A stretch of DNA of 64,000 nucleotides from the NCBI RefSeq assembly GCF_000019965.1, contig NC_010571.1:930001-994000 (forward strand), read 5' to 3'. Under the pieces are notes generated by a model, which made no database searches, had not been told where the DNA came from, and was given only the letters and a program-made list of their open reading frames with translations. The translations under genes and the position numbers were made by a program. This stretch comes from Opitutus terrae PB90-1. GTDB lineage: Bacteria > Verrucomicrobiota > Verrucomicrobiia > Opitutales > Opitutaceae. Shown here piece by piece: positions 1 through 7,965 of the stretch (position 1 is its first letter; every line of letters starts with the position of its first letter).

Positions 1-1
1 C

Positions 2-1147
2 CTCGTGGTCGTCGAGGCGGCGCTGGCGATGGCGCTCCTGATCGGCGCCGGTTTGATGGTCCGCAGCGTCGTCCACCTCCAGCACATCGACCGAGGTCTC
101 GACCTCACCAACAAGGTCTCGGTGTGGCTCAAGCTGCCGGACGGAAGCTACCGTTCCGCCGAGGCTCAACTCGAACTCACGCGGCGACTCGAGGAACAGT
201 TGCGCACGATCCGGGGCGTGCAGACCGTCGCGGTGACCACCGGCGTCCCTCCCTTCAGCGGCGCGATATCGTGGCCGCTGGCCAAGCCGGATGGCTCGGC
301 CTACCAGGCGAACGTGAATCCCGTCTCGCCAGGATTTCTACGCACGCTGGGCCTGGTGCTCGTTCGGGGCGAGTGGTTCGACGATGCTCGGCCGAGCGGA
401 GAACGCGTGGTCGTGATCAACGAGGCGATGGCGCGCGGGTTCTTCGGTGCCGAGGATCCGCTCGGACGTTCGCTCGTCGTCATGCCAGGCCAACAAAAGC
501 AAGCGCCGTGGCGGGTGGTCGGCGTGGTGGCCGACGTGCGGGGCCGCGTCCACGCTTCTCCCTCTCCGCAGCTCTACTATCCCTACTGGCAGATGCCGTC
601 CACGTTTGCCGTTACCGTAGTCTTCGGGCTCGGCGGGCCGCGCGATACGGCCTTTGACGACGCCGTCCGGCGGGCGGTGTTCGTCGTCGATCCCCTGATC
701 GCGACGTTGATGATCACGTCGCTCGACGAAGCGGCCAACAGCCAGCTGGCCCAGGAACGCTACGTCCTGCGGGTCATGCAGGTCTTGTCCGCCCTCGCGC
801 TGGCGCTCGCCACGGCCGGGCTGTTCGCGGTGATGGCGTATGCCGTCGCGCAGCGGATGGGAGAGTTCGGTGTCCGGCTGGCACTCGGGGCGTTGCCATC
901 GGACCTCTCGCGGCTGGTGCTGCGACGCGGGCTGGTGCTCGCCTCGATCGGGGTGCTCATCGGCTGCTCCACCGCGTGGGCCCTGACGCGTTTTCTCCAG
1001 AGCCTCCTTTACGAAACCAGTCCGCTCGATCCGCTCGTCTACGCTGCCGTCGCGCTGCTCCTGCTCGCCGCCGCCGCGCTCGGCTGCTGGCTCCCCGCTC
1101 GGCGTGCGGCCCGTGCGGATGTCGCGCGCCTGCTGCGCGCGGAATGA
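2..1147 (+). CDS. ABC transporter permease, FtsX/MacB type (5' truncated by window)
   Basis: This is the C-terminal part of a MacB-like permease that moves substrates or lipoproteins out of the inner membrane, or acts mechanically with a partner ATPase. The visible N-terminus is a hydrophobic helix followed by a long extracytoplasmic MacB-type core domain. The last ~125 residues hold three hydrophobic segments (about 258-280, 308-325 and 340-365). The motif EFGVRLALGAL and the terminal PARRAARADVARLLRAE are typical of FtsX family ends. The frame is open to the left edge, so the gene starts outside the window, and the first GTG at position 5 is probably not the real start. The ATPase is not in view, and the substrate cannot be told from this fragment. 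Confidence 0.85.
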   Translation, partial: LVVVEAALAMALLIGAGLMVRSVVHLQHIDRGLDLTNKVSVWLKLPDGSYRSAEAQLELTRRLEEQLRTIRGVQTVAVTTGVPPFSGAISWPLAKPDGSAYQANVNPVSPGFLRTLGLVLVRGEWFDDARPSGERVVVINEAMARGFFGAEDPLGRSLVVMPGQQKQAPWRVVGVVADVRGRVHASPSPQLYYPYWQMPSTFAVTVVFGLGGPRDTAFDDAVRRAVFVVDPLIATLMITSLDEAANSQLAQERYVLRVMQVLSALALALATAGLFAVMAYAVAQRMGEFGVRLALGALPSDLSRLVLRRGLVLASIGVLIGCSTAWALTRFLQSLLYETSPLDPLVYAAVALLLLAAAALGCWLPARRAARADVARLLRAE

Positions 1148-1197
1148 ATTGGAAGGCGAGTGCCTCGCGCGCTCCGGCGAAGTTCAGCTCAACCGGC

Positions 1198-1362
1198 TTA
1201 TTCGAACCGCCGCGCAACCTTCCAGCCAAGATAGACGCCGACCAAACTGCCGACGCTGCTGACGCAGAACATCACCCAGAACCCAGCGCCAAGCGCCTCG
1301 GCCAAAAACCAGCCCGCGTAACCTCCCACCACCGCGCCGCCGAGCGTGCATAGCTTGTTCAT
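1198..1362 (-). CDS. Small glycine-rich membrane protein, 54 aa
   Basis: This is a short hydrophobic protein of unknown function. I start it at MNKLCTLGG because the 14 upstream in-frame residues are not hydrophobic. Two segments (about residues 5-22 and 24-45) are rich in Gly and Ala, with GGAVVGGYAG and GSLVGVYLG spacing like a glycine zipper or a two-helix hairpin in the membrane. It ends with the basic tail WKVARRFE. It stands alone, facing the permease gene tail-to-tail. It may be a real small membrane protein, but no family is recognised. Confidence 0.5.
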   Translation of the reverse strand: MNKLCTLGGAVVGGYAGWFLAEALGAGFWVMFCVSSVGSLVGVYLGWKVARRFE

Positions 1363-1469
1363 CGGCGCCGGTTCTAGCGCGAGCTGCAGGGCGTCACACG
1401 CCAAATCCGTGTTATCCGGTTTCGTGACCGGTCACCCTACCGACCTCAGCGGTGCCGCTGCATCGCCGC

Positions 1470-2081
1470 TCAGTATCCGACCGTGAATCGCCTCCGGCTG
1501 TGTCGCGGCCGCTCCAGCTCATCGATCAACGCGATCGCGTAGTCGGCGATGCTGATGGCGCTCTGGCCCTGCGCGTCCACCAGCAACGTATCGTCACCCA
1601 GGCGAAATTTCCCGGTGCGCGGACCGTCGTGCAGAAACGCCGAGGGAGAAAGGAAGGTCCAATCGACGTCTGTCTCCTTCCGCAACTCCTGCAGAAAATC
1701 CCGCGCGGCGAGCGCCTCCGCCTTGTAGTCCGCCGGAAACTCGGGCGTGTCGACGAGGCTTTCCCCCGGCGCCACCTCCAAGCTGCCCGCGCCTCCGACA
1801 ACGAGCAGCCGCGGCACGGCCGAACGCTTGACGGCGGACAGCAGCGTCGACGCCTTCAGGTCGGTGAAATGCACCGCGCTCAACAACGCCTCGTGCCCGG
1901 CGGTCGCCGCGGCGAGCTGCTCCGGCTCGTTCGCATCGACACGCTGGGCGCGCAATCGCGGCTGCGCCGCCAATGCTTCCGGATGACGCGCGAGCCCGGT
2001 GACAGTGTGGCCGCGGGACAGCGCCTCGGCCAGGAGATGTGAGCCCACCCGTCCGGTGGCTCCGAGAATGGCGATTTTCAT
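1470..2081 (-). CDS. NAD(P)-binding atypical SDR / NmrA-like reductase
   Basis: A 203-residue protein with a Rossmann fold. It begins with MKIAILGATGRVGSHLL, the GxxGxxG dinucleotide-binding motif of atypical short-chain dehydrogenases (YwnB/NmrA-like). The middle has LLVVGGAGSLEV and the segment DVDWTFLSPSAFL, typical of the group, in which the catalytic Tyr of classical SDRs is often absent. It probably reduces a small electrophile or flavin/quinone-like substrate in the cytoplasm, but the substrate is unknown. It is followed by a PNPOx-fold protein and a DsrE protein on the same strand, downstream of a divergent TetR regulator. That suggests a stress- or xenobiotic-responsive set. Confidence 0.85.
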   Translation of the reverse strand: MKIAILGATGRVGSHLLAEALSRGHTVTGLARHPEALAAQPRLRAQRVDANEPEQLAAATAGHEALLSAVHFTDLKASTLLSAVKRSAVPRLLVVGGAGSLEVAPGESLVDTPEFPADYKAEALAARDFLQELRKETDVDWTFLSPSAFLHDGPRTGKFRLGDDTLLVDAQGQSAISIADYAIALIDELERPRHSRRRFTVGY

Positions 2082-2100
2082 AAAGGAAGAGAGTGGTGCT

Positions 2101-2736
2101 TCAGGTTTCGGGCAAACGCGCCGCTACGACCGAGCCCTGCGCGCTCCGGCGTTCCGCGAGCGCGCGTTCGAGTTCGGCGATTCGTTCGCGCAGCGGCGCA
2201 GTCATCGCGGTGACTTCCTCGGCGGTGAATCGGGGGGTGATGTACTTCGGGCAGTTCCAATCGAACCCCACGACGTCGATCAGGAACACGCGCTCGACCA
2301 CCGTTCGTGGCGGCACGGCGAGTTGCGGGATCCACTCGCCCGCCTCGGTCGCCGGTAACACCCGCGCGTGGCCGAGAATCTTCAACCGCTCGCGCGCCGC
2401 GTAGTCCATCAGGAAGAGCGCAACGCGCCGGTGCGCCTGCACGTTTCCCGTCGTGAGCAGCTGACGGTTCCCGTTGTAGTCGGCGAACGCGAGCTGCGCC
2501 GGTCCCACCACCCGCAAAAACCCCTTCGGTCCGCCGCGGTGCTGCACGTACGGCCAGCCATTCTCGCTCACGGTCGCGAGATAAAAACTGTCACGAGCGG
2601 CGATGAAGGCCTGCTCCTCGGAGCCGAGCGACTGCGTCACGGGTCCCGGCGCAGGAACACGGCTGGTCCCGTAGTAACGCGCCTGCGCGGCCTGAACCGT
2701 GGGCGTCGCCAGGGTGCGAAGAAATTCGCGGCGCAT
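2101..2736 (-). CDS. Pyridoxamine 5'-phosphate oxidase-fold flavin protein
   Basis: A 211-residue member of the split-barrel FMN-binding family. The segment FYLATVSENGWPYVQHRGGP is the flavin-binding start of the fold, followed by QLAFADYNGNRQLLTTGN and VALFLMDYAARERLKILGHARV. The family includes FMN- or F420-dependent reductases of general substrates, and the protein is unlikely to be the vitamin B6 enzyme PdxH. The C-terminal ~40 residues are charged and probably helical (PLRERIAELERALAERR). Its start is an ATG at 2736. The upstream 150 bp up to the DsrE stop codon is occupied by a dispersed repeat element. Confidence 0.85.
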   Translation of the reverse strand: MRREFLRTLATPTVQAAQARYYGTSRVPAPGPVTQSLGSEEQAFIAARDSFYLATVSENGWPYVQHRGGPKGFLRVVGPAQLAFADYNGNRQLLTTGNVQAHRRVALFLMDYAARERLKILGHARVLPATEAGEWIPQLAVPPRTVVERVFLIDVVGFDWNCPKYITPRFTAEEVTAMTAPLRERIAELERALAERRSAQGSVVAARLPET

Positions 2737-2811
2737 GGGTGGTGTCGATCGACGGGAGGTCTTGAACGCTGGGCGTGGTTTCGTCGCGGCTTCGGTTTAT
2801 GGAAACCGGTT

Positions 2812-2893
2812 AGCCCGGAAATTTCATGAACAGAAATGAAGCCCAGTCCGAAGTTTCCGTCCGCCTGCGGCGGAGCGACCTTGTCGCGGCTAG
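2812..2893. repeat. Dispersed repeat family 3, left-half copy
   Basis: This ~80-bp stretch recurs at 27016-27100 with only a handful of changes. It starts with a CCGGAAATTTCATGAAC segment and ends with GTCGCGGCTAG. In the other locus the copy continues through a perfect dyad to an inverted partner. Here the repeat stops exactly at the centre of that dyad, so this is a half element. Its last bases contain the TAG stop codon of the DsrE gene read on the minus strand. Confidence 0.8.
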
Positions 2894-3264
2894 AACGTGG
2901 TCACGTGCCAGCCATCGGCCACGTAGCGACGCAGGCTCGCGACGCCTTGGGAACCCGGCACCAGGTTGTCGGCGATCAGCGGAACGCCCACAGCCTCGAG
3001 TCCGGGGACCGCGTCATTCCGGACGGCACAACTGCGCGACGCGCCGCGGACGTGTTCGCGGAGCGCGCTGTAGCGCGTGTGCGCCGGATGGGTGGGTTTC
3101 GCGAGTTCCTGCGGCCAGCGCGTGCCGGTGCCGGCAAAGACGATCTCGAGCTCGTCGGCATTGCGCTGGCACTCGTCGGCGAACGCGAGCGCGTTGAGCA
3201 GGCGCGACGTCGCCTCGTCCGAGCCGGCCCGGGGATCACTGAGGATGATGATGGCGTTTTTCAT
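2890..3264 (-). CDS. DsrE-family sulfur-relay-like protein
   Basis: A 124-residue cytoplasmic protein of the DsrE/YchN-like fold. It starts with MKNAIIILSDPRAGSDEATSRL and contains DELEIVFAGTGTRW, the pattern of DsrE proteins in which a strand carries small residues. A Cys is present in RSCAVRND around residue 80, a plausible persulfide site. It ends VADGWHVTTF. Its ATG lies directly next to the TetR operator region, so it is the first gene of the divergent transcription unit. Its stop codon is provided by a dispersed repeat. Function is inferred from fold only. Confidence 0.8.
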   Translation of the reverse strand: MKNAIIILSDPRAGSDEATSRLLNALAFADECQRNADELEIVFAGTGTRWPQELAKPTHPAHTRYSALREHVRGASRSCAVRNDAVPGLEAVGVPLIADNLVPGSQGVASLRRYVADGWHVTTF

Positions 3265-3275
3265 GGCGCGCGTAC

Positions 3276-3291
3276 TAGACCGATCTGTCTA
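3276..3291. promoter_or_regulatory. TetR-type operator dyad, copy 1
   Basis: TAGAC-N6-GTCTA, a perfect 5-bp-arm inverted repeat in the intergenic space between the divergent DsrE and TetR genes, 12 bp upstream of the DsrE start codon. A second copy with identical arms lies 35 bp away (centre to centre). Confidence 0.8.
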
Positions 3292-3310
3292 ACCGGACGC
3301 AAGCCGCAAC

Positions 3311-3326
3311 TAGACCATTCTGTCTA
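3311..3326. promoter_or_regulatory. TetR-type operator dyad, copy 2
   Basis: The same TAGAC-N6-GTCTA dyad, about 40 bp upstream of the TetR start codon. The paired layout fits autorepression by the TetR protein plus control of the divergent DsrE-led unit. Confidence 0.8.
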
Positions 3327-3365
3327 ATTGCTTGCTGGAGCCGTGCGATGCCGTAGCGTCTTTTC

Positions 3366-3956
3366 ATGTCATCAACCGCTTCCCCGGCTCCAGCCAGCAC
3401 GCCCAAACGCGATCGGCTGCTCGATGTCGCGAACCGGCTGTTCTACCGGCAGGGCTATCACGCGACCGGCATCGATACGATCCTGGCCGAGGCGGAGCTC
3501 GCGAAGATGACGCTCTATCATCACTTCGCCTCGAAGGAGGAGCTGATCGTTGCCGCGCTGGAGCGCCGCTCGCAGGCGATCGGCGGGGCACTGGCCGCCG
3601 CCATGCAGGCCGCCGGCTCATCGCCGCGCAAGCGGCTGCAGGCATTGTTCGACTGGCACGCCGAGTGGTTCGCCGACCGGCAGTTCAACGGCTGTGCCTT
3701 CATGCGCGCGGTCGGTGAGTATCCCGAGCTCAAATCGCCGGTGCATCAGGCCGTCCGGAAGCACAAGCAGGCGAGCCGCGCCCGGCTCGAGCAGCTGCTA
3801 AGCGAGATGAAGTTGCCCGGCGCCGCGGCGCTGGCGCAGCAGATTCAGCTGCTGCTGGAAGGCGCGATCGCGATCGCGCACACGGAGGGCGATCCCGCGA
3901 GCATCGAGGCGGCGCGCACCGCGGCCTTCGAGCTGATCAAGGCTGCCGAGCGCTGA
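3366..3956 (+). CDS. TetR/AcrR-family transcriptional regulator
   Basis: A 196-residue repressor. After a short disordered start it has the canonical N-terminal helix-turn-helix: KRDRLLDVANRLFYRQGYH, then ATGIDTILAEAELAKMTLYHHF and ASKEELIVAALE (about residues 14-62). The C-terminal ligand domain with QFNGCAFMRAVGEYPE resembles the TetR_C subgroup that often senses lipophilic or electrophilic compounds. It is divergent from the DsrE, PNPOx and SDR genes. Two identical dyads in the shared promoter make autoregulation and control of that unit likely. Confidence 0.93.
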   Translation: MSSTASPAPASTPKRDRLLDVANRLFYRQGYHATGIDTILAEAELAKMTLYHHFASKEELIVAALERRSQAIGGALAAAMQAAGSSPRKRLQALFDWHAEWFADRQFNGCAFMRAVGEYPELKSPVHQAVRKHKQASRARLEQLLSEMKLPGAAALAQQIQLLLEGAIAIAHTEGDPASIEAARTAAFELIKAAER

Positions 3957-4075
3957 GCCGCCGCTCACCGCCGCTTCGCTCGGCCCGTAAGAGCGGCTTT
4001 GCGCCGCGAGTCAGAGCTCGATCGATCCGACGCCGTCACTACGCGGCGATCCCATGCGGATCGCCGATCGGCCGC

Positions 4076-5260
4076 TCACCGTTCGCGACACAACGCCGCG
4101 AGCCGGTGAACACCTTCGCGAATTCGCTCGGGCGTGGAGTTGGAGAAATTCAGCCGCAGATAGTTCCTGCCGGCATCTCCGGGGAAGAAGTCGCGGCCGG
4201 GCACGAACGCCACCTTGCGCTGCACGGCTTTCTCCAGGAGCGCCAGCGCGTCGAGTTCCTTCGGTCCGGTGATCCACAGAAACATGCCGCCTTCCGGATG
4301 CGTCCAGGAAAAGCCTTTCGGCATCTCCTCGCGCAGCGCGGCATCCATCACGCCGAACCGCTCGCCGTAAGCCGCGCGGATCTTCGCCACGTGCGCCATC
4401 GGGTCGCCGCTGGTCAAATACACGTGCGCGACCCGCTGATCAAAGCTCGAGGTGTGCAGATCCGAGGCTTGTTTCAACATGAGCAGCTTCAGAAACACCT
4501 CGTGCGGCGCCACGACCCAGCCCGTCCGCAGCCCCGGCGCGATGATCTTCGAGAACGTGCTCGCGTAAAGCACCCGCCCCGCCGTGTCCCAGTGTTTCAC
4601 CGGCGGCACGTCGCTGCCGCGGTAGCGCAGCTGACCGTAAGGGTCATCCTCAAGAATCGTCAGCCCGTGCTCGGCGGCGATCCGCGCTAGTTTTTCGCGG
4701 CGGTCGGCGGGCAGCGTCACGCCCGTCGGATTCTGGAAGTTGGGAATCGTGTAGAGGAACTTCGGCCGGTGCTGCGCGATCAGCGCCGGAATCTCCTCGG
4801 GAACGAGGCCGATCGCATCCGTCGGCACCGGCACGAATCGCGCCTCCATCGCCTGGAACGCCTGGATCGCCGCGAGGTAGGTCGGGTTTTCCGTCAACAC
4901 CACATCACCCGGATCGAGGAACGCCTTGCCCGCGAGATCGAGCACCTGCTGCGAGCCCGTCGTGACCAGCACGTCCTGCGCGCTCGCCCGCACGCCGCGC
5001 CGCGCCATCTCCGTGGCGATCCACTCGCGCAGCGGACCGTAGCCTTCGCTCTCGCTGTATTGCAGCGCATTGCTGCCGCCGTCCGCGAGCACCGCCTGCG
5101 CCGCGCGACTCACCGCCTCGACCGGAAACAACTCCGGCGCGGGCAACCCACCCGCAAACGAGATCACCTCCGGCTGGGCGGTGACCTTCAGAATTTCGCG
5201 AATGGTCGACGGACGCAGCTGCTGCATCCGCCGCGCAAAGCGGCTGGGAGGATTGGACAT
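4076..5260 (-). CDS. PLP-dependent aminotransferase, class I/II (LysN/2-aminoadipate type)
   Basis: A 394-residue fold-type I aminotransferase. I start at MSNPPSRFARRM, as the upstream 42 in-frame residues do not resemble the family. Visible motifs are VISFAGGLPAPELFP, LQYSESEGYGPLREWIA, TTGSQQVLDLAGKAFLDPGD, IPNFQNPTGVTLP, EDDPYGQLRY (the Asp contacting the PLP pyridine ring) and STFSKIIAPGLRTGW, where the Lys forms the Schiff base. It lacks the GntR-type DNA-binding domain of MocR proteins. It probably transaminates aromatic or branched amino acids or 2-aminoadipate with 2-oxoglutarate. It is transcribed alone. Confidence 0.93.
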   Translation of the reverse strand: MSNPPSRFARRMQQLRPSTIREILKVTAQPEVISFAGGLPAPELFPVEAVSRAAQAVLADGGSNALQYSESEGYGPLREWIATEMARRGVRASAQDVLVTTGSQQVLDLAGKAFLDPGDVVLTENPTYLAAIQAFQAMEARFVPVPTDAIGLVPEEIPALIAQHRPKFLYTIPNFQNPTGVTLPADRREKLARIAAEHGLTILEDDPYGQLRYRGSDVPPVKHWDTAGRVLYASTFSKIIAPGLRTGWVVAPHEVFLKLLMLKQASDLHTSSFDQRVAHVYLTSGDPMAHVAKIRAAYGERFGVMDAALREEMPKGFSWTHPEGGMFLWITGPKELDALALLEKAVQRKVAFVPGRDFFPGDAGRNYLRLNFSNSTPERIREGVHRLAALCRER

Positions 5261-5397
5261 GGCGGTCCAACGTGACACGCGCCAGCCATCAGGGCCAACT
5301 GATTCTGGGTGCACCGGAACCGCACGCGATCGACTGTGCCGGTGCCGGCTGACAAAGTGAGCCGGCCGCCAAACGTCTGCGAACATCCTTGCTGGGG

Positions 5398-5418
5398 ACG
5401 CGACGCCCTCGTCGCGTG
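5398..5418. repeat. Short hairpin next to family-4 repeat
   Basis: ACGCGACG-CCCT-CGTCGCGT, an 8-bp perfect stem. The core GCGACGCCCTCGTCGC also occurs (inverted) at about 51796-51811. Confidence 0.55.
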
Positions 5419-5420
5419 CG

Positions 5421-5489
5421 GTAGGGCGCGTTATCCTTAACGCGCCGTCACGACCGAACTGAAGGCGGCTTACGGATAAGCCGCCCTAC
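5421..5489. repeat. Two-hairpin repeat bounded by GTAGGGCG/CGCCCTAC (family 4)
   Basis: The 69-bp element opens with GTAGGGCG and closes with its complement CGCCCTAC. Between them are two stem-loops, GGCGCGTT/AACGCGCC and GGCGGCTTA/TAAGCCGCC, separated by a linker. The same architecture with different stem sequence occurs at 23751-23823. It lies between the aminotransferase and the VOC gene. Confidence 0.75.
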
Positions 5490-6356
5490 CCTCCCAGCGG
5501 CTGCACCCGCTGACACAGCTGCAGCGGCACGCCCCACGGATCTCGCAGCATGAACAGGATCGAGCCATCGGGCAGGAGGTCCTGCGCTTCGAACGTCGCT
5601 CCGGCTTTCTGCAGTCGCGCGCGTTCCGCTCGCGCATCGGCCGCCACCACCGCGATATGAAAGCACAGCGGATGCGCCGCACGATAGTCGGGAATCGCTG
5701 CCGCCGGATTCGTGTAAAGCTCCACGATCACGCGGCCGGTTTCGTCCTTGAGGAAATGCGTGAACGGCGCATCCGCCCGGGACCGCGCGATGGCGAAACC
5801 CAGATGCTCGACATACCAGCCGGCCATCGCACGCACGTCCGGAACATTGAGGGCAAAATGCTCGAATTTCATGGGGAGAAGCGGACCCGAGTCTCGGTTG
5901 CTTGCCGGCAAAACACGATCGGAAACGTCCAGCGGCCGACACCGGCCGGTGCCGTTCAGCTGCGGCGCCCCGCCACGCCGTGAGCAGCCACGCCACGATC
6001 AGCGCAATCTCCACCGCGGCGTCAGCCAGATAGATCGGACCAATCACATCGCGGGCGACGAACACGATGTCCACGCAAGCGAGGACGCCCGCCTGCCCCG
6101 CAGCCAGCAATTTCCACTCGCTGGTCACCCGCGCGCGTCGCGTGACCCGGAGCAGCACGGCACCCGTCACCGCGAGCAGCGCGCCCACGGTTTGCACGAG
6201 CCACAGATCCGTCTTCGGGCCCGTCACGACGACGAAACTCGGCAGGTGCACGACGGGCCAGAGCCCGCTCACAAAATAGAAGAGCCCTTGCGCCGCGGCC
6301 AGTCGCCGGCTCCAGAGATCCGCCGCCGGGTTCACGCAACTGCCCGCTCCGTCCAC
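5448..6356 (-). CDS. Small membrane protein (~132 aa) with probable frameshift, reading on to 302 codons
   Basis: The first ~132 residues are a convincing four-helix membrane protein: AAQGLFYFVSGLWPVVHL, a GPKTDLWLVQTVGALLAV segment, then two further hydrophobic helices around residues 85-130. This is a pattern I recall from conserved ~130-residue hypothetical proteins. After AWRGAAAERH the frame loses sense and runs in the wrong phase through the whole VOC gene. A one-base shift near position 5960 would bring in a TGA at 5956-5958, just where the family normally ends. So this is either an authentic frameshift or a sequencing error, and the real gene is probably about 5956-6356. Its start overlaps the end of the MBL gene by 25 bp, suggesting translational coupling. 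Confidence 0.5.
   Translation of the reverse strand: MDGAGSCVNPAADLWSRRLAAAQGLFYFVSGLWPVVHLPSFVVVTGPKTDLWLVQTVGALLAVTGAVLLRVTRRARVTSEWKLLAAGQAGVLACVDIVFVARDVIGPIYLADAAVEIALIVAWLLTAWRGAAAERHRPVSAAGRFRSCFAGKQPRLGSASPHEIRAFCPQCSGRACDGRLVCRASGFRHRAVPGGCAVHAFPQGRNRPRDRGALHESGGSDSRLSCGASAVLSYRGGGGRCASGTRATAESRSDVRSAGPPARWLDPVHAARSVGRAAAAVSAGAAAGRVGRLIRKPPSVRS
5486..5872 (-). CDS. VOC-family (glyoxalase/bleomycin-resistance fold) protein
   Basis: A 128-residue metal-binding vicinal-oxygen-chelate fold protein. The start MKFEHFALNVPDVRAMAGWY gives the first βαβββ module, with FEHFALN carrying the first His ligand. The second module includes LCFHIAVVAADA and ends SILFMLRDPWGVPLQLCQR. The family includes lyases, isomerases and dioxygenases and drug-binding proteins, and no substrate can be assigned. 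It is the last gene of a minus-strand run after an MBL hydrolase and a small membrane protein. A longer open frame on the same strand passes over it in another phase. Confidence 0.88.
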   Translation of the reverse strand: MKFEHFALNVPDVRAMAGWYVEHLGFAIARSRADAPFTHFLKDETGRVIVELYTNPAAAIPDYRAAHPLCFHIAVVAADARAERARLQKAGATFEAQDLLPDGSILFMLRDPWGVPLQLCQRVQPLGG

Positions 6357-7153
6357 TCACTCGGCACGTACCGTCCGCGCGGTGGCAATCCGCGGTGCGG
6401 AAAATCAGCGAGCAGCTGGTCGAGTTCGCGCAACCATGATTCGCCGCTCAGCGGCTGGCCGTGTCCGCTCGCGAGCACCGCGGGGTTCAGTTGCCGCAGC
6501 CGCAGCATCGAACGATACGCGGCCGGCCAGTCATGCGTGAAATACGCCGGCGGTGGCCGCACCTCCCGCGTCTGCCGCCAGACCGCCAGCGCCGACTCCT
6601 GCCGCGTGCTGATCACCGCGTCGCCCGAGATCAGCAGCCGGTCATGCGCGCGCCACAACGACACGTGCCCCGGCGAGTGCCCGGGCGTGGCGATCCATTC
6701 CCACTCGGGCAGCCCCGGCACGGCGCCGTGCTCCGGCAGCGCATGCACCGCCACTGGAAGCTTCGCCGGATGCCGCGGGTAGAGCGGTGAACTCAGCGTC
6801 ATCACTCCGCCGCCGACGGAGGGATCAGCCGGCGCGTACGGCCGCTGTCCGTTGACGAACCGCAACTCGTTCGGATGCGCGAACACCGGCACCTGCCAGC
6901 GCTGCAGCAACCACGGCAGTCCGCCCACGTGGTCGAAATGTCCGTGCGTCAGCACGATCGCGCGCGGCGGCACGCCTGTGCCGAAGTGCCGCTCCGCCTC
7001 GCGCAGGATCCTCGGCCCGGCTCCGCGCAAGCCGCCATCCACGAGCATCCACACCCCGGGCTCGCTGCCGGACGCAACGAAGTAAACGTTCACCATGAGG
7101 GTGCGCAGTCCGGCGACGCCGCCGGCGACGTGAAAGGTGGGGGAAGGACGCAT
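6332..7153 (-). CDS. MBL-fold metallo-hydrolase
   Basis: A 273-residue metallo-beta-lactamase-fold enzyme. The zinc motif THGHFDHVGG (H70, H72, D74, H75) is intact, and further ligands are in TPGHSPGHVSL and SGDAVIS. The last His is in LASGHGQPL. I start at MRPSPTFHVA, after which VNVYFVASGSEPGVWMLVDG forms the first strands. The most likely role is thioester or glyoxalase II-like hydrolysis in the cytoplasm, but the substrate is unknown. It overlaps the downstream membrane-protein gene and heads the MBL-membrane-VOC run. Confidence 0.9.
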   Translation of the reverse strand: MRPSPTFHVAGGVAGLRTLMVNVYFVASGSEPGVWMLVDGGLRGAGPRILREAERHFGTGVPPRAIVLTHGHFDHVGGLPWLLQRWQVPVFAHPNELRFVNGQRPYAPADPSVGGGVMTLSSPLYPRHPAKLPVAVHALPEHGAVPGLPEWEWIATPGHSPGHVSLWRAHDRLLISGDAVISTRQESALAVWRQTREVRPPPAYFTHDWPAAYRSMLRLRQLNPAVLASGHGQPLSGESWLRELDQLLADFPHRGLPPRGRYVPSEWTERAVA

Positions 7154-7965
7154 GAGAGTTCGCGCGGTCCGACCGGAGATCGGCGGCCGCGGGGGTTGCG
7201 CAAGATAATGCCGATCGCGGACGCGCCCCATCCGGCGGGTTCCGGCACCGCCCCGCCGGGGTGATGGCACTCCCCCACGCGGGAAATACCTGTCGGCGCT
7301 GTGGGATCGTCCGATGACGCATGGAGCAGCAACCCCACCGCGTCTTGCAGGCCCGCACCGCTACCGCGGCCGCGAGGCGCGGACTATGGTGGCCGTTCCC
7401 CGCAGCCTCTATGCGCGGCGCATTCCTCATCCATCATGGTCTGCCACGATCCAAAGCTCCTGCGTCGCATGCCGGCCGATACCTCGAAGCCGGCCGCCGC
7501 CAGGATGCTCCAACCGGCCACCCGCGCGTTCGAAGGCGAGATGCGCACGTGCAGCCGCTACGGGTTCCCAACGTGGAGCTGGGTCGATTCGGCCGCGTCT
7601 CGCGAGCGGCTGGTCAAAATCCGTTTCCTTTTTCAGCCGGCAGCGCCGCTCAGGGATGAGCTCGTGCGCGCTCCGCCGGTGCCCGAGAGGCATGCGCAGC
7701 AGGAGCAGATGACTGGTGCACGGAGGGCCGACGTCGACCGGCCGCTCGCGCGCTGAAGCTGAAAAATGAACCCGGCCACGCCCGGCGCAGCGGCTTTCTT
7801 GCGCCGGGCGTGGCCGGAAAGATTCGTCCGCTCTCCTGTTCCTTCCACTCCCACGCGTCGCTTACCTGTTCGCGATCTAGACGCTGGCTGTCTGGAGCGA
7901 ACCAGCAGCAATCGGATTGTTTTCTACGGCGGGCTCCGGCTGTTGCGGGCCGTCGCGCCGGGCTT
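7154..7965. other. Gene-poor interval
   Basis: Roughly 800 bp separate the MBL start from the AraC stop. Open frames exist on both strands, but none encodes a recognisable protein and their composition looks like GC-rich shadow. The only clear structure is the perfect hairpin at 7772-7817. Confidence 0.5.
7772..7817 (-). terminator. Perfect 18-bp inverted repeat, possible terminator of the AraC transcript
   Basis: Arms at 7772-7789 and 7800-7817 are exactly complementary (CCGGCCACGCCCGGCGCA and its reverse complement) around a 10-base loop. Read on the minus strand, the stem is followed by a T-rich stretch (GTTCATTTTTC), as in a Rho-independent terminator, about 150 bp beyond the AraC stop codon. 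There is no T-run on the other side. It could also be a dispersed palindrome. Confidence 0.55.

Noticed and set aside
7301-7911. Frames of 80-150 codons between the MBL and AraC genes
   Set aside because: Several overlap on both strands with none favoured, no start context or family resemblance.
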